The notes beneath the pieces were generated by a model. The model had not been told where the DNA came from and did no database searches. It saw nothing but the letters and a program-made list of their open reading frames with translations. A stretch of 21,736 nt of DNA from Candidatus Bathyarchaeota archaeon. Its GTDB lineage: Archaea; Thermoproteota; Bathyarchaeia; 40CM-2-53-6; FEN-987. Made by a program: the position numbers and the translations under genes. The stretch is from NCBI GenBank assembly GCA_022865625.1, contig JALHTB010000154.1, forward strand, positions 1-21,736. Reading direction: 5' to 3'. Within the stretch, counting starts at the first letter, position 1. Each line of letters starts with the position of its first letter. Below are positions 1 through 8,663 of the stretch, in pieces.

Positions 1-317
1 ACGATTTTCCTGTCGGGACGCTCTGTGACGCGTATCTCCTTGATCTTTGCGGGTGCGAGTGAGTTCTTGATCAAGCCTTCCACGTTCTCTGATCCCTCGA
101 CGACCTCAACCGGTTTGCCGGTCATGCGCCGGAGCGCGTTGATGTTCTTGCCTGCCTTTCCTATCGCTAGCCCCATCTGGCCCGGCTTTGCAATGAATAT
201 GATTCGGTCTCCTGACGGGTCGATGATACAGTCGTTTGCTGTTGCGCCTGTGATGCTTTCGAATAGAGCGATGTAGCGCATCTCATCGCTCCCGAGCCGG
301 ATCTTCGACGCTGACAT
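1..317 (-). CDS. nusA: NusA-like KH-domain transcription factor, N-terminal part (runs off the left edge)
   Basis: Translating the minus strand from the ATG at 317 gives about 105 residues starting MSASKIRLGSDEMRYIALFE, still open at the window edge. A KH-domain core is visible: FIAKPGQMGLAIGKAGKNIN, followed by LRRMTGKPVEVVEG, the GxxIGKxGxNI loop that binds RNA. Archaeal NusA is a short protein (about 140-150 residues) made only of two KH domains, without the bacterial N-terminal and S1 parts, and is thought to bind RNA in transcription elongation or termination. The start lies 2 bases after the L30e stop codon, so it is the next gene of the RNA polymerase operon. No Shine-Dalgarno is evident in front of it. 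Identification rests on the KH signature plus the conserved archaeal gene order rpoA-L30e-nusA. The C-terminal part is missing. Confidence 0.88.
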   Translation of the reverse strand, partial: MSASKIRLGSDEMRYIALFESITGATANDCIIDPSGDRIIFIAKPGQMGLAIGKAGKNINALRRMTGKPVEVVEGSENVEGLIKNSLAPAKIKEIRVTERPDRKI

Positions 318-319
318 CG

Positions 320-619
320 TTACTTTTCAGCCAGCTTTAGAATCTCAGAGTCCCCAGGTTCTTTTACAGTGATAGCTGCGACCAAAAATCGTCTCTCGCA
401 TGCAGTACCAAGATCTACGCTTGTGCCAGAGTAGACGTAGACAGGAACCTCTGAGAGTTTCGCATTGTAGAGTATGTTCGATTTGTGTGGTTCCGGGCAA
501 TTCGATGCGATGATGATCAGGCGAGCTTTTGCTGTCTTTACGGCGTCTGTTGCTTCCTTGCAGCCCAATTCTACTTTGCCGGTTTTCACAACCATGCTGA
601 TCTGCTTGTTCACGTCCAT
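320..619 (-). CDS. rpl30e: Ribosomal protein L30e (eL30)
   Basis: A 99-residue protein matching the L7Ae/L30e RNA-binding fold: GKVELGCKEATDAVKTAKA, then LIIIASNCPEPHKSNILYNA and VPVYVYSGTSVDLGTACER. The pattern of G-x-K/E-L-G, a central IIIASNCP and a late LG.ACG-like motif is typical of archaeal L30e. It belongs to the large ribosomal subunit, and in archaea its gene is commonly embedded between the RNAP A subunit and NusA, as here. The ATG shares one base with the rpoA stop codon (TAATG). A purine-rich GGAGGGAG sits just upstream, so translational coupling and re-initiation are likely. Length is normal for the family (about 100 residues). The Ala-Cys near the end stands where many homologues have Gly or Cys, which is not unusual. 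Confidence 0.93.
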   Translation of the reverse strand: MDVNKQISMVVKTGKVELGCKEATDAVKTAKARLIIIASNCPEPHKSNILYNAKLSEVPVYVYSGTSVDLGTACERRFLVAAITVKEPGDSEILKLAEK

Positions 620-3600
620 TACTTCTCCCTCCTCTCCGACATCGCCATGAACACTTCAATCAGACCTGTGCCCATAGGTACTTGCTGCCCAACAATAACG
701 TTCTCCGCGACCCCGCGTAGGTGGTCCTTCGTCCCACGAACTGCGGCGTCAACAATCGTAGGAATCGTGATCTCGAAGGCTGCCTTCGCCAGAGTGCTGG
801 CCTTCTCACCACTGACGCCGTGTCTGCCGACTTGAAGGACTTCTCCTGATGCTGTCATCGCGTCCGCAACAAGCATCACGTGCCTGATGTCGACATCGAG
901 GCCTTGCTCTTCGAGGACCCCCTTCGCCTCCTTGATTATCACGTTACGCGCAGCCTCTATTCCAAGCACAGCTGCTACCTCGTGCATGTTGTTGGATATG
1001 GTTCTTGTTGGATCCACCCCTAGCGTGGGCAGGGCCAGCTCTAGGTTTGAGCCTTCCGTTCTGATGATCCACTCATTGTTCTCTTCCATCACTAGCGCGC
1101 GTCTCACTGCAGGGATACCTTTCACATGCATTACGGAGATGCGGGATTCGAGGCGTCGGAATTGCGGGATGTCCATTTCATGGGTCGTGATTTCAATCTC
1201 GTCCTTCTCGATCTCTACGTCTGCATGATGAACCTGAATTGCTGCTTTGATGTCTCGCATTGTAACGGACTTCTCTCGCATGGCTCTTGTGTCGAGTTTG
1301 ACAGTGATCTTCATTCTGGTGATGTCTGACTCGATACTGGAGGAGATGTCTCCAAGTGTTGTATGTGTAAGCAGAGTCGCAACCTCCTCGGCCTTCTCTT
1401 TGCTGGTTCTACGCTTCTCGTCCAGGAATACCGTCATCGTCGGTGTTGATGGAACCTTTCTTGCGTCCACGATCTCTATCAGCCTTGGGAGGCCAAGTGT
1501 GACGTTTTGTTCTCTTACTCCAGCGAAGTGGAAAGTTCTCAGCGTCATCTGCGTGCCCGGCTCGCCGATTGACTGAGCTGAGACAATTCCGGCGGCTTCT
1601 CCTGGCTCAATCAGCGATCTGCCGTAGTTCTCCACAGCCTGTCGAACAGTCTCATCGACACCGCGCCGTGACAACTTCGCCTTCAGCAGGTTTCGCTTCA
1701 ATTCATCTGCTAGGAGAGGTGAAAGCCGATCCAAGACTTCGTGTACCTTTTTATCGATGTACTTGCTGCTTGCTTTGGCGCCCTTCTCTGTCGCGAGTCT
1801 GACACGTTCGATCAGGCGTTCTGAGTTGACCGCCTTACCGTGGTCACTCTTCGCTGTGTCGACACCGTCTTCACCGTATCTGAACTGGATGATGTCTCCC
1901 CGAGAGTCTCGCACAGTGGAGTCATATTCGACCCTGAGATGCTCAAGTGCGTTGATCAGCCGTCTCTGCATGTATCCACTCTGCTGTGTTCGAACCGCCG
2001 TGTCAACAAGCCCTTCGCGTCCTCCCATCGCGTGGAAGAAGAACTCGATCGGGGTGAGGCCGTCTCGATATGAGGAGTAAACGAAACCTCTTGCTTCAGG
2101 TCCTGCGTCCCCAGGCTTAAAGAAGGACAGCACGCGGTCTCTGTAGCCTCTACGAATTCTTTGGCCGCGAATAGATTGCTGGCCGACGCATGCTATCATC
2201 TGGGCGACATTCAGTGAGGAGCCGCGGGCTCCTGTTCTCGTCATGATCACGCCACTGTTCTTTTCGTCCAAGTATTCGTCTGCGTACTCGCCTGCAATGT
2301 CTCGCGCCTTGGACAGTTCGTCCATTATCCGGATCTCGAGAGATTCTGCCAGAGATTGGCCCGGAAGCCGCTCAAGGGTTCTCTGGTTGTAACTCTGAAT
2401 GAGCGCGTAGACGCGGTCCTCAGCTTTCCGGATGACCTTGTCTATTTTGTCTTTTACGCCGGGAGATACATCAAGCTCCTTGATTGAATAAGAGAATCCC
2501 TTCATCAGCACGAAACGATCGAGAAGCTTGGCGATGTGATTGAGGAATTGTCGTCCGGTTTCAGATCCTTGATCTTTCACGATTCGATGGAAGAGGGTCT
2601 CGGAGCGTTCGGCGCCAATGGAGTTTTTGTCGATGACGCCCTCTTCGAGTTTTCCATTGCGTATTATCACGTGTTCCTTGTCATCTTTTGACTTCATGCT
2701 GGATTTTGCGGTGAAGCTGAAACCGTGCGGTAGGAAGAGGCTGAAGATCTGCTTGCCAGTCCACAGCTCGACGGGATGTTTCGTTGCGGGTTCGGGGAGT
2801 TCACCGGTGTAGCCGGCGGCCACTATGAGTCTACATACTTCGTCTTTTGTGAGGACTGTCGACTTGCGGGTGAGAAGATACGCGGCAGTGAGAAGGTCGG
2901 TTTTCGCGCCGATGATTGGTCCCCCATAGCGTGGTGACAGTATCTGATCTTGAACCTGCATCAGTAGTCTAGCTTCTGTTCGTGCCTCCTCGCCCTGTGG
3001 GACGTGCAGGTTCATTTCGTCGCCATCGAAGTCGGCGTTGTATGGTGGGCACACACACGGGTTGAGTCTGAATGTCTTGTAAGGTAGGACTCTGACAGTG
3101 TGAGCCATAATTGACATTCTGTGAAGCGATGGTTGCCTGTTGAAAAGAACGATGTCGCCGTCTCTGATGTGGCGTTCAACAACGAAGCCTGATTCGACCG
3201 CATCTGCAAGGCTGTCTCGCTCTGTCACGAACTCGAGTCTAACTCGTCTCTGGTCAGGGCGAACGATGTAGAGGGCGCCAGGGTACTGGTCTGGTCCGTT
3301 CCGGATGAGCCTTCGCATCTCTTCGATGTTCCATTGTGTCACGCGTTCCGGGATCGTCAGTCGTGCCGCGATGTCGACTGGCACCCCAACTTCGCTGATG
3401 TCAAGGTTGGGGTCAGGAGAGATCACGGTTCTCGCTGAGAAGTCAACACGCTTTCCAGACAGGTTGCCTCGGAACCGGCCTTCTTTGCCTTTGAGGCGTT
3501 GACTGATAGTTCTGAGCGCTCTTCCGGACCTATGCCGAGCAGGTGGCAAGCCGGAGACCTCGTTATCGAAGTACGTCGTGACGTGATACTGGAGAAGGTC

Positions 3601-4413
3601 ATGCAATTCTTGGATGATGTTGACCGGAACGCCGGATTCGAGCGCTTCCTGGAGTTTTTGATTGATCCGTATTATGTCGACGAGCTTGTGAGTCAGATCG
3701 TCTTCTGATCTGATACCAGACTCGAGCGTGATGGAAGGTCGCACTGTCACAGGTGGCACAGGAAGGACTTGGAGGACCATCCATTCGGGTCTTGCAGCAG
3801 CTGGATCCATTCCGAGAATGCGAAGATCATCGTCAGGAATACGCTCAAGCATCTCCCTGATTGCGCTGGGCGTAAGACGAGCGCCGGTCTCATCTATGAA
3901 TGTGGTCGGTTTCTGATGTTCGATAGTGTGTTGACGCGTCCCACAGTGTGGGCATTCTTGTACCTTCTTTGCTTCCTTCATTATTCCGTCGAAGAACGTC
4001 GTAGGCACTTCGTTGAGACGCTTCTTCTCTTCCGCTATCTTCGCATTGTAGCTCTCGATCTTCTCATTTGACATGAGGATCCTGCCGCAGTTGCGGCAAG
4101 TTACGGAGAGCATCTTGTGTATGAGCTTGGCGAATGCAACGTGAACCGCAGGCTCGGCAAGTTCTATGTGGCCGGAGTGTCCTGGGCAGCTTATTGCAGT
4201 GTTTCCACATGTCTTGCACTTCTGCCTAGGCTCGAGTGTTCCTAATCTTCCGTCCATAAGGCCGGAGACGATAGGGACTCCGTCTTCGTCGTACGTATCT
4301 GCCGCCTGGACTTCAACGGCTGACAGTCGTCGTATCTCATTCGGGGACAGCAATGTGAATTTGATGCTCTCGATCACTTTGGTTGCTTCTTCAATCATCG
4401 CCATCTCATGCAC
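619..4413 (-). CDS. rpoA: DNA-directed RNA polymerase subunit A, fused A'+A'' (Rpo1)
   Basis: This is the largest RNAP subunit and carries the catalytic Mg2+ site. Visible in order: a zinc site with C66, C69, C76 and H79 (CPGHSGHIEL); a second Cys group at C106/C109 and C154/C157; the Mg-binding loop NADFDGDEMN at residues 459-468; the bridge helix GGREGLVDTAVRTQQSGYMQRRL near residue 780; and the trigger-loop region GIVSAQSIGEPGTQMTLRTFHFAGV in the last third. At 1264 residues it equals A' plus A'' joined, without a split and without room for an intein. Most euryarchaea and crenarchaea have two genes; the unsplit form is known from Thaumarchaeota and relatives. It overlaps the end of rpoB by a few bases. 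The extreme start is a GTG at 4413, with in-frame ATGs at 4404 and 4398 equally possible. The FGH of the usual CPGHFGHIE motif is SGH here. Confidence 0.97.
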   Translation of the reverse strand: MHEMAMIEEATKVIESIKFTLLSPNEIRRLSAVEVQAADTYDEDGVPIVSGLMDGRLGTLEPRQKCKTCGNTAISCPGHSGHIELAEPAVHVAFAKLIHKMLSVTCRNCGRILMSNEKIESYNAKIAEEKKRLNEVPTTFFDGIMKEAKKVQECPHCGTRQHTIEHQKPTTFIDETGARLTPSAIREMLERIPDDDLRILGMDPAAARPEWMVLQVLPVPPVTVRPSITLESGIRSEDDLTHKLVDIIRINQKLQEALESGVPVNIIQELHDLLQYHVTTYFDNEVSGLPPARHRSGRALRTISQRLKGKEGRFRGNLSGKRVDFSARTVISPDPNLDISEVGVPVDIAARLTIPERVTQWNIEEMRRLIRNGPDQYPGALYIVRPDQRRVRLEFVTERDSLADAVESGFVVERHIRDGDIVLFNRQPSLHRMSIMAHTVRVLPYKTFRLNPCVCPPYNADFDGDEMNLHVPQGEEARTEARLLMQVQDQILSPRYGGPIIGAKTDLLTAAYLLTRKSTVLTKDEVCRLIVAAGYTGELPEPATKHPVELWTGKQIFSLFLPHGFSFTAKSSMKSKDDKEHVIIRNGKLEEGVIDKNSIGAERSETLFHRIVKDQGSETGRQFLNHIAKLLDRFVLMKGFSYSIKELDVSPGVKDKIDKVIRKAEDRVYALIQSYNQRTLERLPGQSLAESLEIRIMDELSKARDIAGEYADEYLDEKNSGVIMTRTGARGSSLNVAQMIACVGQQSIRGQRIRRGYRDRVLSFFKPGDAGPEARGFVYSSYRDGLTPIEFFFHAMGGREGLVDTAVRTQQSGYMQRRLINALEHLRVEYDSTVRDSRGDIIQFRYGEDGVDTAKSDHGKAVNSERLIERVRLATEKGAKASSKYIDKKVHEVLDRLSPLLADELKRNLLKAKLSRRGVDETVRQAVENYGRSLIEPGEAAGIVSAQSIGEPGTQMTLRTFHFAGVREQNVTLGLPRLIEIVDARKVPSTPTMTVFLDEKRRTSKEKAEEVATLLTHTTLGDISSSIESDITRMKITVKLDTRAMREKSVTMRDIKAAIQVHHADVEIEKDEIEITTHEMDIPQFRRLESRISVMHVKGIPAVRRALVMEENNEWIIRTEGSNLELALPTLGVDPTRTISNNMHEVAAVLGIEAARNVIIKEAKGVLEEQGLDVDIRHVMLVADAMTASGEVLQVGRHGVSGEKASTLAKAAFEITIPTIVDAAVRGTKDHLRGVAENVIVGQQVPMGTGLIEVFMAMSERREK

Positions 4414-7400
4414 GCTCCGAGATGTTGAGTCGAGCAGCTACCCCGAGCGCCATCAACTCCTGGATAAGAAGTTTGAAGGCATAGGACAGCGCGACAGGTG
4501 AGATCACGGCTCGTTCGCCGCAGATTCTGCACACGGACTTGTTCTGTTTGATATCGTGATAGGCGAGCAGACCACATACCTCGCAGACATTCACGGTGTA
4601 CTTGTCGGATTCCTCAAGAAGACGATCCCTTAGTAGCGCAGATGCTCCGTGTCCGATTAGGCAGTCACGCTCCATCTCACCAAATCTCAGGCCTCCGCCA
4701 CGAGCTCTTCCTTCAGTTGGTTGTCTAGTCAACATCTGCACTTGGCCGCGGGCTCTGGCGTGCATCTTGTCAGCAACCATGTGGTGCAGCTTCTGATAGT
4801 AGACAACGCCGACGAAGACGTCTGCCATGAATCGTTTTCCATCGATCCCGTTGTAGAAAACTTCACTTCCACTGTGGGCAAAGCCAAGCTTGAGCAACGC
4901 ATCTCGAAGCTGTTCTGGACGTTCATTGCTGAACGGTGTCCCGTCAACTGGCTCTCCTCTGAGTGCCCCAACCTTTCCAGCCAATGACTCAACGAACTGC
5001 CCTATTGTCATTCGTGATGGGAACGCATGAGGGTTGATGATAACGTCGGGAACTACGCCATCCTGGGTGAAGGGCATGTCCTGTTGAGGCACAAGGAGAC
5101 CGATGACTCCTTTCTGCCCGTGCCTTGACGCGAACTTGTCGCCAAGCTCAGGAATGCGTGTGTCTCTGACCTTCACCTTGACGAGCTTGCTACCTTCGAT
5201 GGATTCCGTGACGAAGATCGTGTCGACGACTCCAACTTCTGAGGGGCGCATTCCGACGGATGAATCACGTTTGGTTGGGCCCTTGACCTCGAATTCGCGG
5301 TACTCTTCGAGGAATCTTGGCGGGCTTGTTCTGCCAACGAGAACCGTGTTGCCAGCGACATCCGCTTCGGTTGAGATGATGCCGTCTTCCTCAAGAAGGC
5401 GATAGTATCTATCGCCTCTGTATCCTCTGGTTCCTGGTTCAGGGATCTCGAATTTGTCCCGGAGTCCTCCGAGGTATTGTCTGCATTCGCCTTCGTAGAT
5501 GCGGAAGAACGTAGAGCGTGCAAGTCCTCGGTCGACCGATGACCGGTTAAAGACGATGGCGTCTTCCATGTTGTAGCCTTGGAACGAGAGAACGGCGAGC
5601 ACACAATTCTGGCCTGCTGGCCTGTCGTTGAAGTTTATGATCTCCATAGGTTTGGTTCCGACGATCGGCATCTGCGGATAGTGCAGAAGATGCGCTCTCG
5701 AATCGACTCGGTTGAAGAAGTTGGTGCATGAGATGCCCAGTGCTTGCTTCACCATCGCGGACTCGTACGCGTTCCTCGGTGACTGGTTATGCTCCGAATA
5801 TGGAATGATTGAAGCACAAATGCCCAGCATCGTGTAGGAAGTAAGCTCCAGATGTGTAGTGTCCTTTGAGATCTTCGAAACGTCAAGAGCGACGAGCGCG
5901 CTCTCCTCTTCGTCTGAGTCTATGTATTCGATGATTCCCTTCTCAACGAGTTCCTCCCATCGCATCTCGCCTCTCTGGACCGCTTCGATCTGCTCACGGG
6001 TCAGCTTGGGGACTCCGCCTTCCACTATGATGAGAGGTCTTCGAACTCTACCCCCGTCGCAGTTGACATAAACGCACCCTCGCCCATTCTCTCCTTCGGG
6101 CGGGAAATAGGCTGCATTTACCTCGGAGCTGATCTCTCCGGCCCTGCGCATGCGTATCAGCTCTCCCACGAGCTCATTAGGCGCCCGTGCAATCCCGGCA
6201 ACGAGCCCGTCAACGATCACTTTGGCGCCGGAGCTCACAACCTTGCTGTCCGCTTCCTCAATCGAGATGATCCCCATTCGGCGTACTCTCATGACGAACT
6301 CTTTCGAATCGACTCCAATGGACAACGTGGAGGATAAAGCCAAGTTCTTCACGAGGCCGCAGTTTGACCCTTCAGGGGTTTCGTTCGGGCAGAGTCTGCC
6401 CCAGTGAGTTGGGTGCAGATCTCTTGCTTCCAAGTTGGGTTGGCTTCTGCTCAACGGGGACTGAAGGCGCCTCAGGTGGCTCAGGGTCGAGGAATAGTTC
6501 GTGCGGTCTAGGAGCTGAGTCACTCCGACTCTTCCTCTAACCCAATTACCGGTAGCTATTGCGTGTTGAATTCGATCTGTGATTATGCCTGGCCTGATTG
6601 CGTTGGTAATCGAAAGTTCTTGATGTCTTCTGATTGTGATTCGTTCGAGCTGGTACTTGAGGTCACGAATGAGATTTCGGAATGAGATCCTGAAGAGGTC
6701 GCCAACCAGCGTTCCTGCCAGTTTGAGTCGTTTGTTCGCGTAGTGATCTTTGTCGTCCGGGCTTCTTCTGCCTAGCTTCAGCTCAATGATTCTCGTCGCG
6801 ATCTCTGCGAGGAAAAAGGCCTTTTCTTTCCTCTCGGCAGGTGTCCGTCCGATGTGGGGTAGAAAGTTCCGGTCAAGAACAGTCTCAGCTTTCTTGGCTC
6901 TGTAGTCTTCAACCTGCCCGGGGGCAAGCCGGTTTCCAACGTAGAGGAGCGCATCCTTCACGGATAGGACGCCCTGCGACTTCTCGAATGAACCGTCCAG
7001 CTGGTTCTGAATCATCTCGTCCTCAGAGACGAGTTCGGCAATCTTCAGGTCTTCCTGAATGCCAAGTGCCTTAATCAACGCAACAAAAGGTATCTCAGCC
7101 GGAACGCCGGGGACCGTCACGTAGATCGACCCGTCGGCTTTCAGAGTCACCTCTGTTCGTGCCCGGAAGCCTAGAGTCGTTGAGAAGATCTTCGCCTTGT
7201 AAACCGGATTAACACCTGTCTTCTCTACATCGACCAGGATCTTGTTTGCGGCGAGGTCTTCGAGCGCAACCACAACTCGCTCCGCACCATTAACAATGAA
7301 ATATCCACCTGGATCGATCGGGTCCTCGCCAATGCTGATCATCTCATCAGGAGTCAGCCTTGAAAGCGGGCATATCTTCGACCTAAGCATAACAGGGAAA

Positions 7401-7732
7401 TCGCCAATGTAGACAATCTCCGTCTGACCTTCACGCTCTCCAATTACTGGCGTCATCTCCAGATGCAGTGGCGCAGCATAGGTAAGGTTCCTCACCCGCG
7501 CTTCTGTCGGGTACACTGGTCTTTCGGAACCGTCGACCTCGGTCACTCTTGGCGTGCCAATCTCAATCTTCCCAAGTTTGATCTTCAGTGGATACTCTTC
7601 GATCTCGATGGGGATTGAGCTAACTTCGTCAATGATGGACTGCAGACCGATGTCGATGAATTCGTTGTAGGAGTCAATGTGCTGCCTGACGAGTCCCTTC
7701 TCTCTGAAGAACTCCTTGATTAGTCCCCACAT
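4406..7732 (-). CDS. rpoB: DNA-directed RNA polymerase subunit B, unsplit (Rpo2)
   Basis: The second-largest RNAP subunit. Recognisable segments are an N-terminal EKGLVRQHIDSYNEFI, the lobe and fork region with NETPEGSNCGLVKNLAL, the hybrid-binding core GQNCVLAVLSFQGYNMEDAI, the switch region GDKFASRHGQKGVIG, and a C-terminal zinc clamp with two CxxC pairs (CEVC and CRIC) about 40-60 residues from the end. The polypeptide is continuous (about 1,108-1,132 residues), unlike the B'/B'' split of many methanogens and halophiles. The start is uncertain. A TTG at 7804 would overlap rpoH by 65 bases and is unlikely. The ATG at 7732 lies 7 bases after the rpoH stop but lacks a Shine-Dalgarno. A CTG at 7756 is in frame and sits 8 bases after GGAGG (7765-7769). 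I give the ATG start. The stop TGA overlaps the 5' end of rpoA. Confidence 0.97.
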   Translation of the reverse strand: MWGLIKEFFREKGLVRQHIDSYNEFIDIGLQSIIDEVSSIPIEIEEYPLKIKLGKIEIGTPRVTEVDGSERPVYPTEARVRNLTYAAPLHLEMTPVIGEREGQTEIVYIGDFPVMLRSKICPLSRLTPDEMISIGEDPIDPGGYFIVNGAERVVVALEDLAANKILVDVEKTGVNPVYKAKIFSTTLGFRARTEVTLKADGSIYVTVPGVPAEIPFVALIKALGIQEDLKIAELVSEDEMIQNQLDGSFEKSQGVLSVKDALLYVGNRLAPGQVEDYRAKKAETVLDRNFLPHIGRTPAERKEKAFFLAEIATRIIELKLGRRSPDDKDHYANKRLKLAGTLVGDLFRISFRNLIRDLKYQLERITIRRHQELSITNAIRPGIITDRIQHAIATGNWVRGRVGVTQLLDRTNYSSTLSHLRRLQSPLSRSQPNLEARDLHPTHWGRLCPNETPEGSNCGLVKNLALSSTLSIGVDSKEFVMRVRRMGIISIEEADSKVVSSGAKVIVDGLVAGIARAPNELVGELIRMRRAGEISSEVNAAYFPPEGENGRGCVYVNCDGGRVRRPLIIVEGGVPKLTREQIEAVQRGEMRWEELVEKGIIEYIDSDEEESALVALDVSKISKDTTHLELTSYTMLGICASIIPYSEHNQSPRNAYESAMVKQALGISCTNFFNRVDSRAHLLHYPQMPIVGTKPMEIINFNDRPAGQNCVLAVLSFQGYNMEDAIVFNRSSVDRGLARSTFFRIYEGECRQYLGGLRDKFEIPEPGTRGYRGDRYYRLLEEDGIISTEADVAGNTVLVGRTSPPRFLEEYREFEVKGPTKRDSSVGMRPSEVGVVDTIFVTESIEGSKLVKVKVRDTRIPELGDKFASRHGQKGVIGLLVPQQDMPFTQDGVVPDVIINPHAFPSRMTIGQFVESLAGKVGALRGEPVDGTPFSNERPEQLRDALLKLGFAHSGSEVFYNGIDGKRFMADVFVGVVYYQKLHHMVADKMHARARGQVQMLTRQPTEGRARGGGLRFGEMERDCLIGHGASALLRDRLLEESDKYTVNVCEVCGLLAYHDIKQNKSVCRICGERAVISPVALSYAFKLLIQELMALGVAARLNISERA

Positions 7733-7739
7733 CTGGGGT

Positions 7740-8108
7740 TCAACGTGGCTGGTCAGGTTTACTTCCTCCGGCCGAGCTCTCGATAACGTACCGATAAACC
7801 ACAACTACACCCGCAGTAGGACTGTGACGGGTGACCTTCACGACGTCCCAAGGTTTTGCGCCTATCTGCTTCGCCGCAGGGTCATCAGCCCTGAGGTAGG
7901 GTAGCTGGTGTGCTTTGATATGCAAGCGTTCGAGCAGTTCTTCTGCCTCGCGCCTTGGCACAATCTCATGTTTCGGTACCAATTGATGATGAAAAACGTC
8001 TATCGGCTTCTTCTTCTCCTCTTCCTTCAAGTGATCGTCTCTCTCCGATATCCAAACGCTCTTTAGGCCCCGAGAAATAGGAACCTTAGCGAAACTCCCC
8101 CTTAGCAC
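7740..8108 (-). CDS. rpoH: DNA-directed RNA polymerase subunit H (Rpo5)
   Basis: The conserved core VFHHQLVPKHEIV, then LPYLRADDPAAKQIGAKPWD and VVKVTRHSPTAGVVVVYRYV, is the archaeal RpoH signature, homologous to the C-terminal domain of eukaryotic RPB5. It helps form the lower jaw of RNAP that grips downstream DNA. It is first in the operon, as usual. Family members are about 75-85 residues and begin only a few residues before the HxLVPKH motif; this frame extends some 36 residues before it and 13 after it. No ATG exists in the N-terminal stretch. The possible starts are the GTG at 8108 and a TTG at 8030, which would give MKEEEKKKPIDVF and a more normal 96-residue length. The upstream extension does not resemble RpoH, so the TTG start may be the real one. 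The tail after YRYVI is Gly/Ser/Pro rich and overlaps the alternative rpoB starts. Confidence 0.92.
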   Translation of the reverse strand: MLRGSFAKVPISRGLKSVWISERDDHLKEEEKKKPIDVFHHQLVPKHEIVPRREAEELLERLHIKAHQLPYLRADDPAAKQIGAKPWDVVKVTRHSPTAGVVVVYRYVIESSAGGSKPDQPR

Positions 8109-8258
8109 AAGATGGGGCGCTAATAAGGCTTATGCGGCTTGATTGTTGATCTTCAATGCAACATCGCGCCTGAGGTGCAGAGACTGCCCCGCGATTCCCA
8201 CGAACAGCTTCTTCGACCCAACCGGTACCGCTAGCCCGAACTATGATAGCCGGTCTGA

Positions 8259-8663
8259 TTACGTCGCTTCAGGTTCTTCGGGCATCTTGATGCCTAAGTG
8301 AGCATGGACTGCCATCTTCAAGACCTTCAGCCCGAGGAGGGCACACTCAATCCGTGTTGGTCCGGGATCTGATCGAAGAAGCCTAATGATGTCTTTCTTT
8401 CCAAGCTTCTTGATCTCGGAGACTTCTTTCCCCTTGACAAGTTCTGTGAGCATAGAAGTGGACGCGATGCTCACCGCACATCCTTGTCCTCGGAATCTCA
8501 GATCATCGATCCTGTCTCCGCTGAGCTTCAACTGCATCTCGATTACGTCGCCGCACAGAACGTTGGCTTCTCTGGCTCGGGCATTCGCGTCGGGCAGATC
8601 CCCGTAGTTTCTAGGGTGCCTGAAGTGATCAAGGATCGCTTCCTTGTAGATGTCTGTACTCAT
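8259..8663 (-). CDS. sufU: SufU/IscU-type Fe-S cluster scaffold / sulfur acceptor
   Basis: A 134-residue protein of the U-type scaffold family. Three conserved cysteines are present in their expected motifs: C37 in NVLCGD (with D39), C62 in GQGCAVSIAS, and C107 in RIECALLGLK. These ligate zinc or a nascent Fe-S cluster and accept sulfur from the cysteine desulfurase. There is an extra stretch between C62 and C107 (KGKEVSEIKKLGKKD), as in SufU rather than IscU, although the protein is a little shorter than bacterial SufU. The ATG overlaps the sufS stop by 4 bases (ATGA), so it is translationally coupled to its sulfur donor. No sufB, sufC or sufD lies next to it. Whether it acts as a scaffold or only as a sulfur shuttle cannot be decided from sequence. 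Confidence 0.93.
   Translation of the reverse strand: MSTDIYKEAILDHFRHPRNYGDLPDANARAREANVLCGDVIEMQLKLSGDRIDDLRFRGQGCAVSIASTSMLTELVKGKEVSEIKKLGKKDIIRLLRSDPGPTRIECALLGLKVLKMAVHAHLGIKMPEEPEAT

Noticed and set aside
3769..4071. 100-codon plus-strand frame within rpoA
   Set aside because: It lies wholly inside the conserved RpoA reading frame with no promoter or motif; shadow frame.
619..4413. Possible intein in RNA polymerase A or B
   Set aside because: Both proteins have normal lengths and uninterrupted active-site motifs, with no Hint or LAGLIDADG-like insertion.
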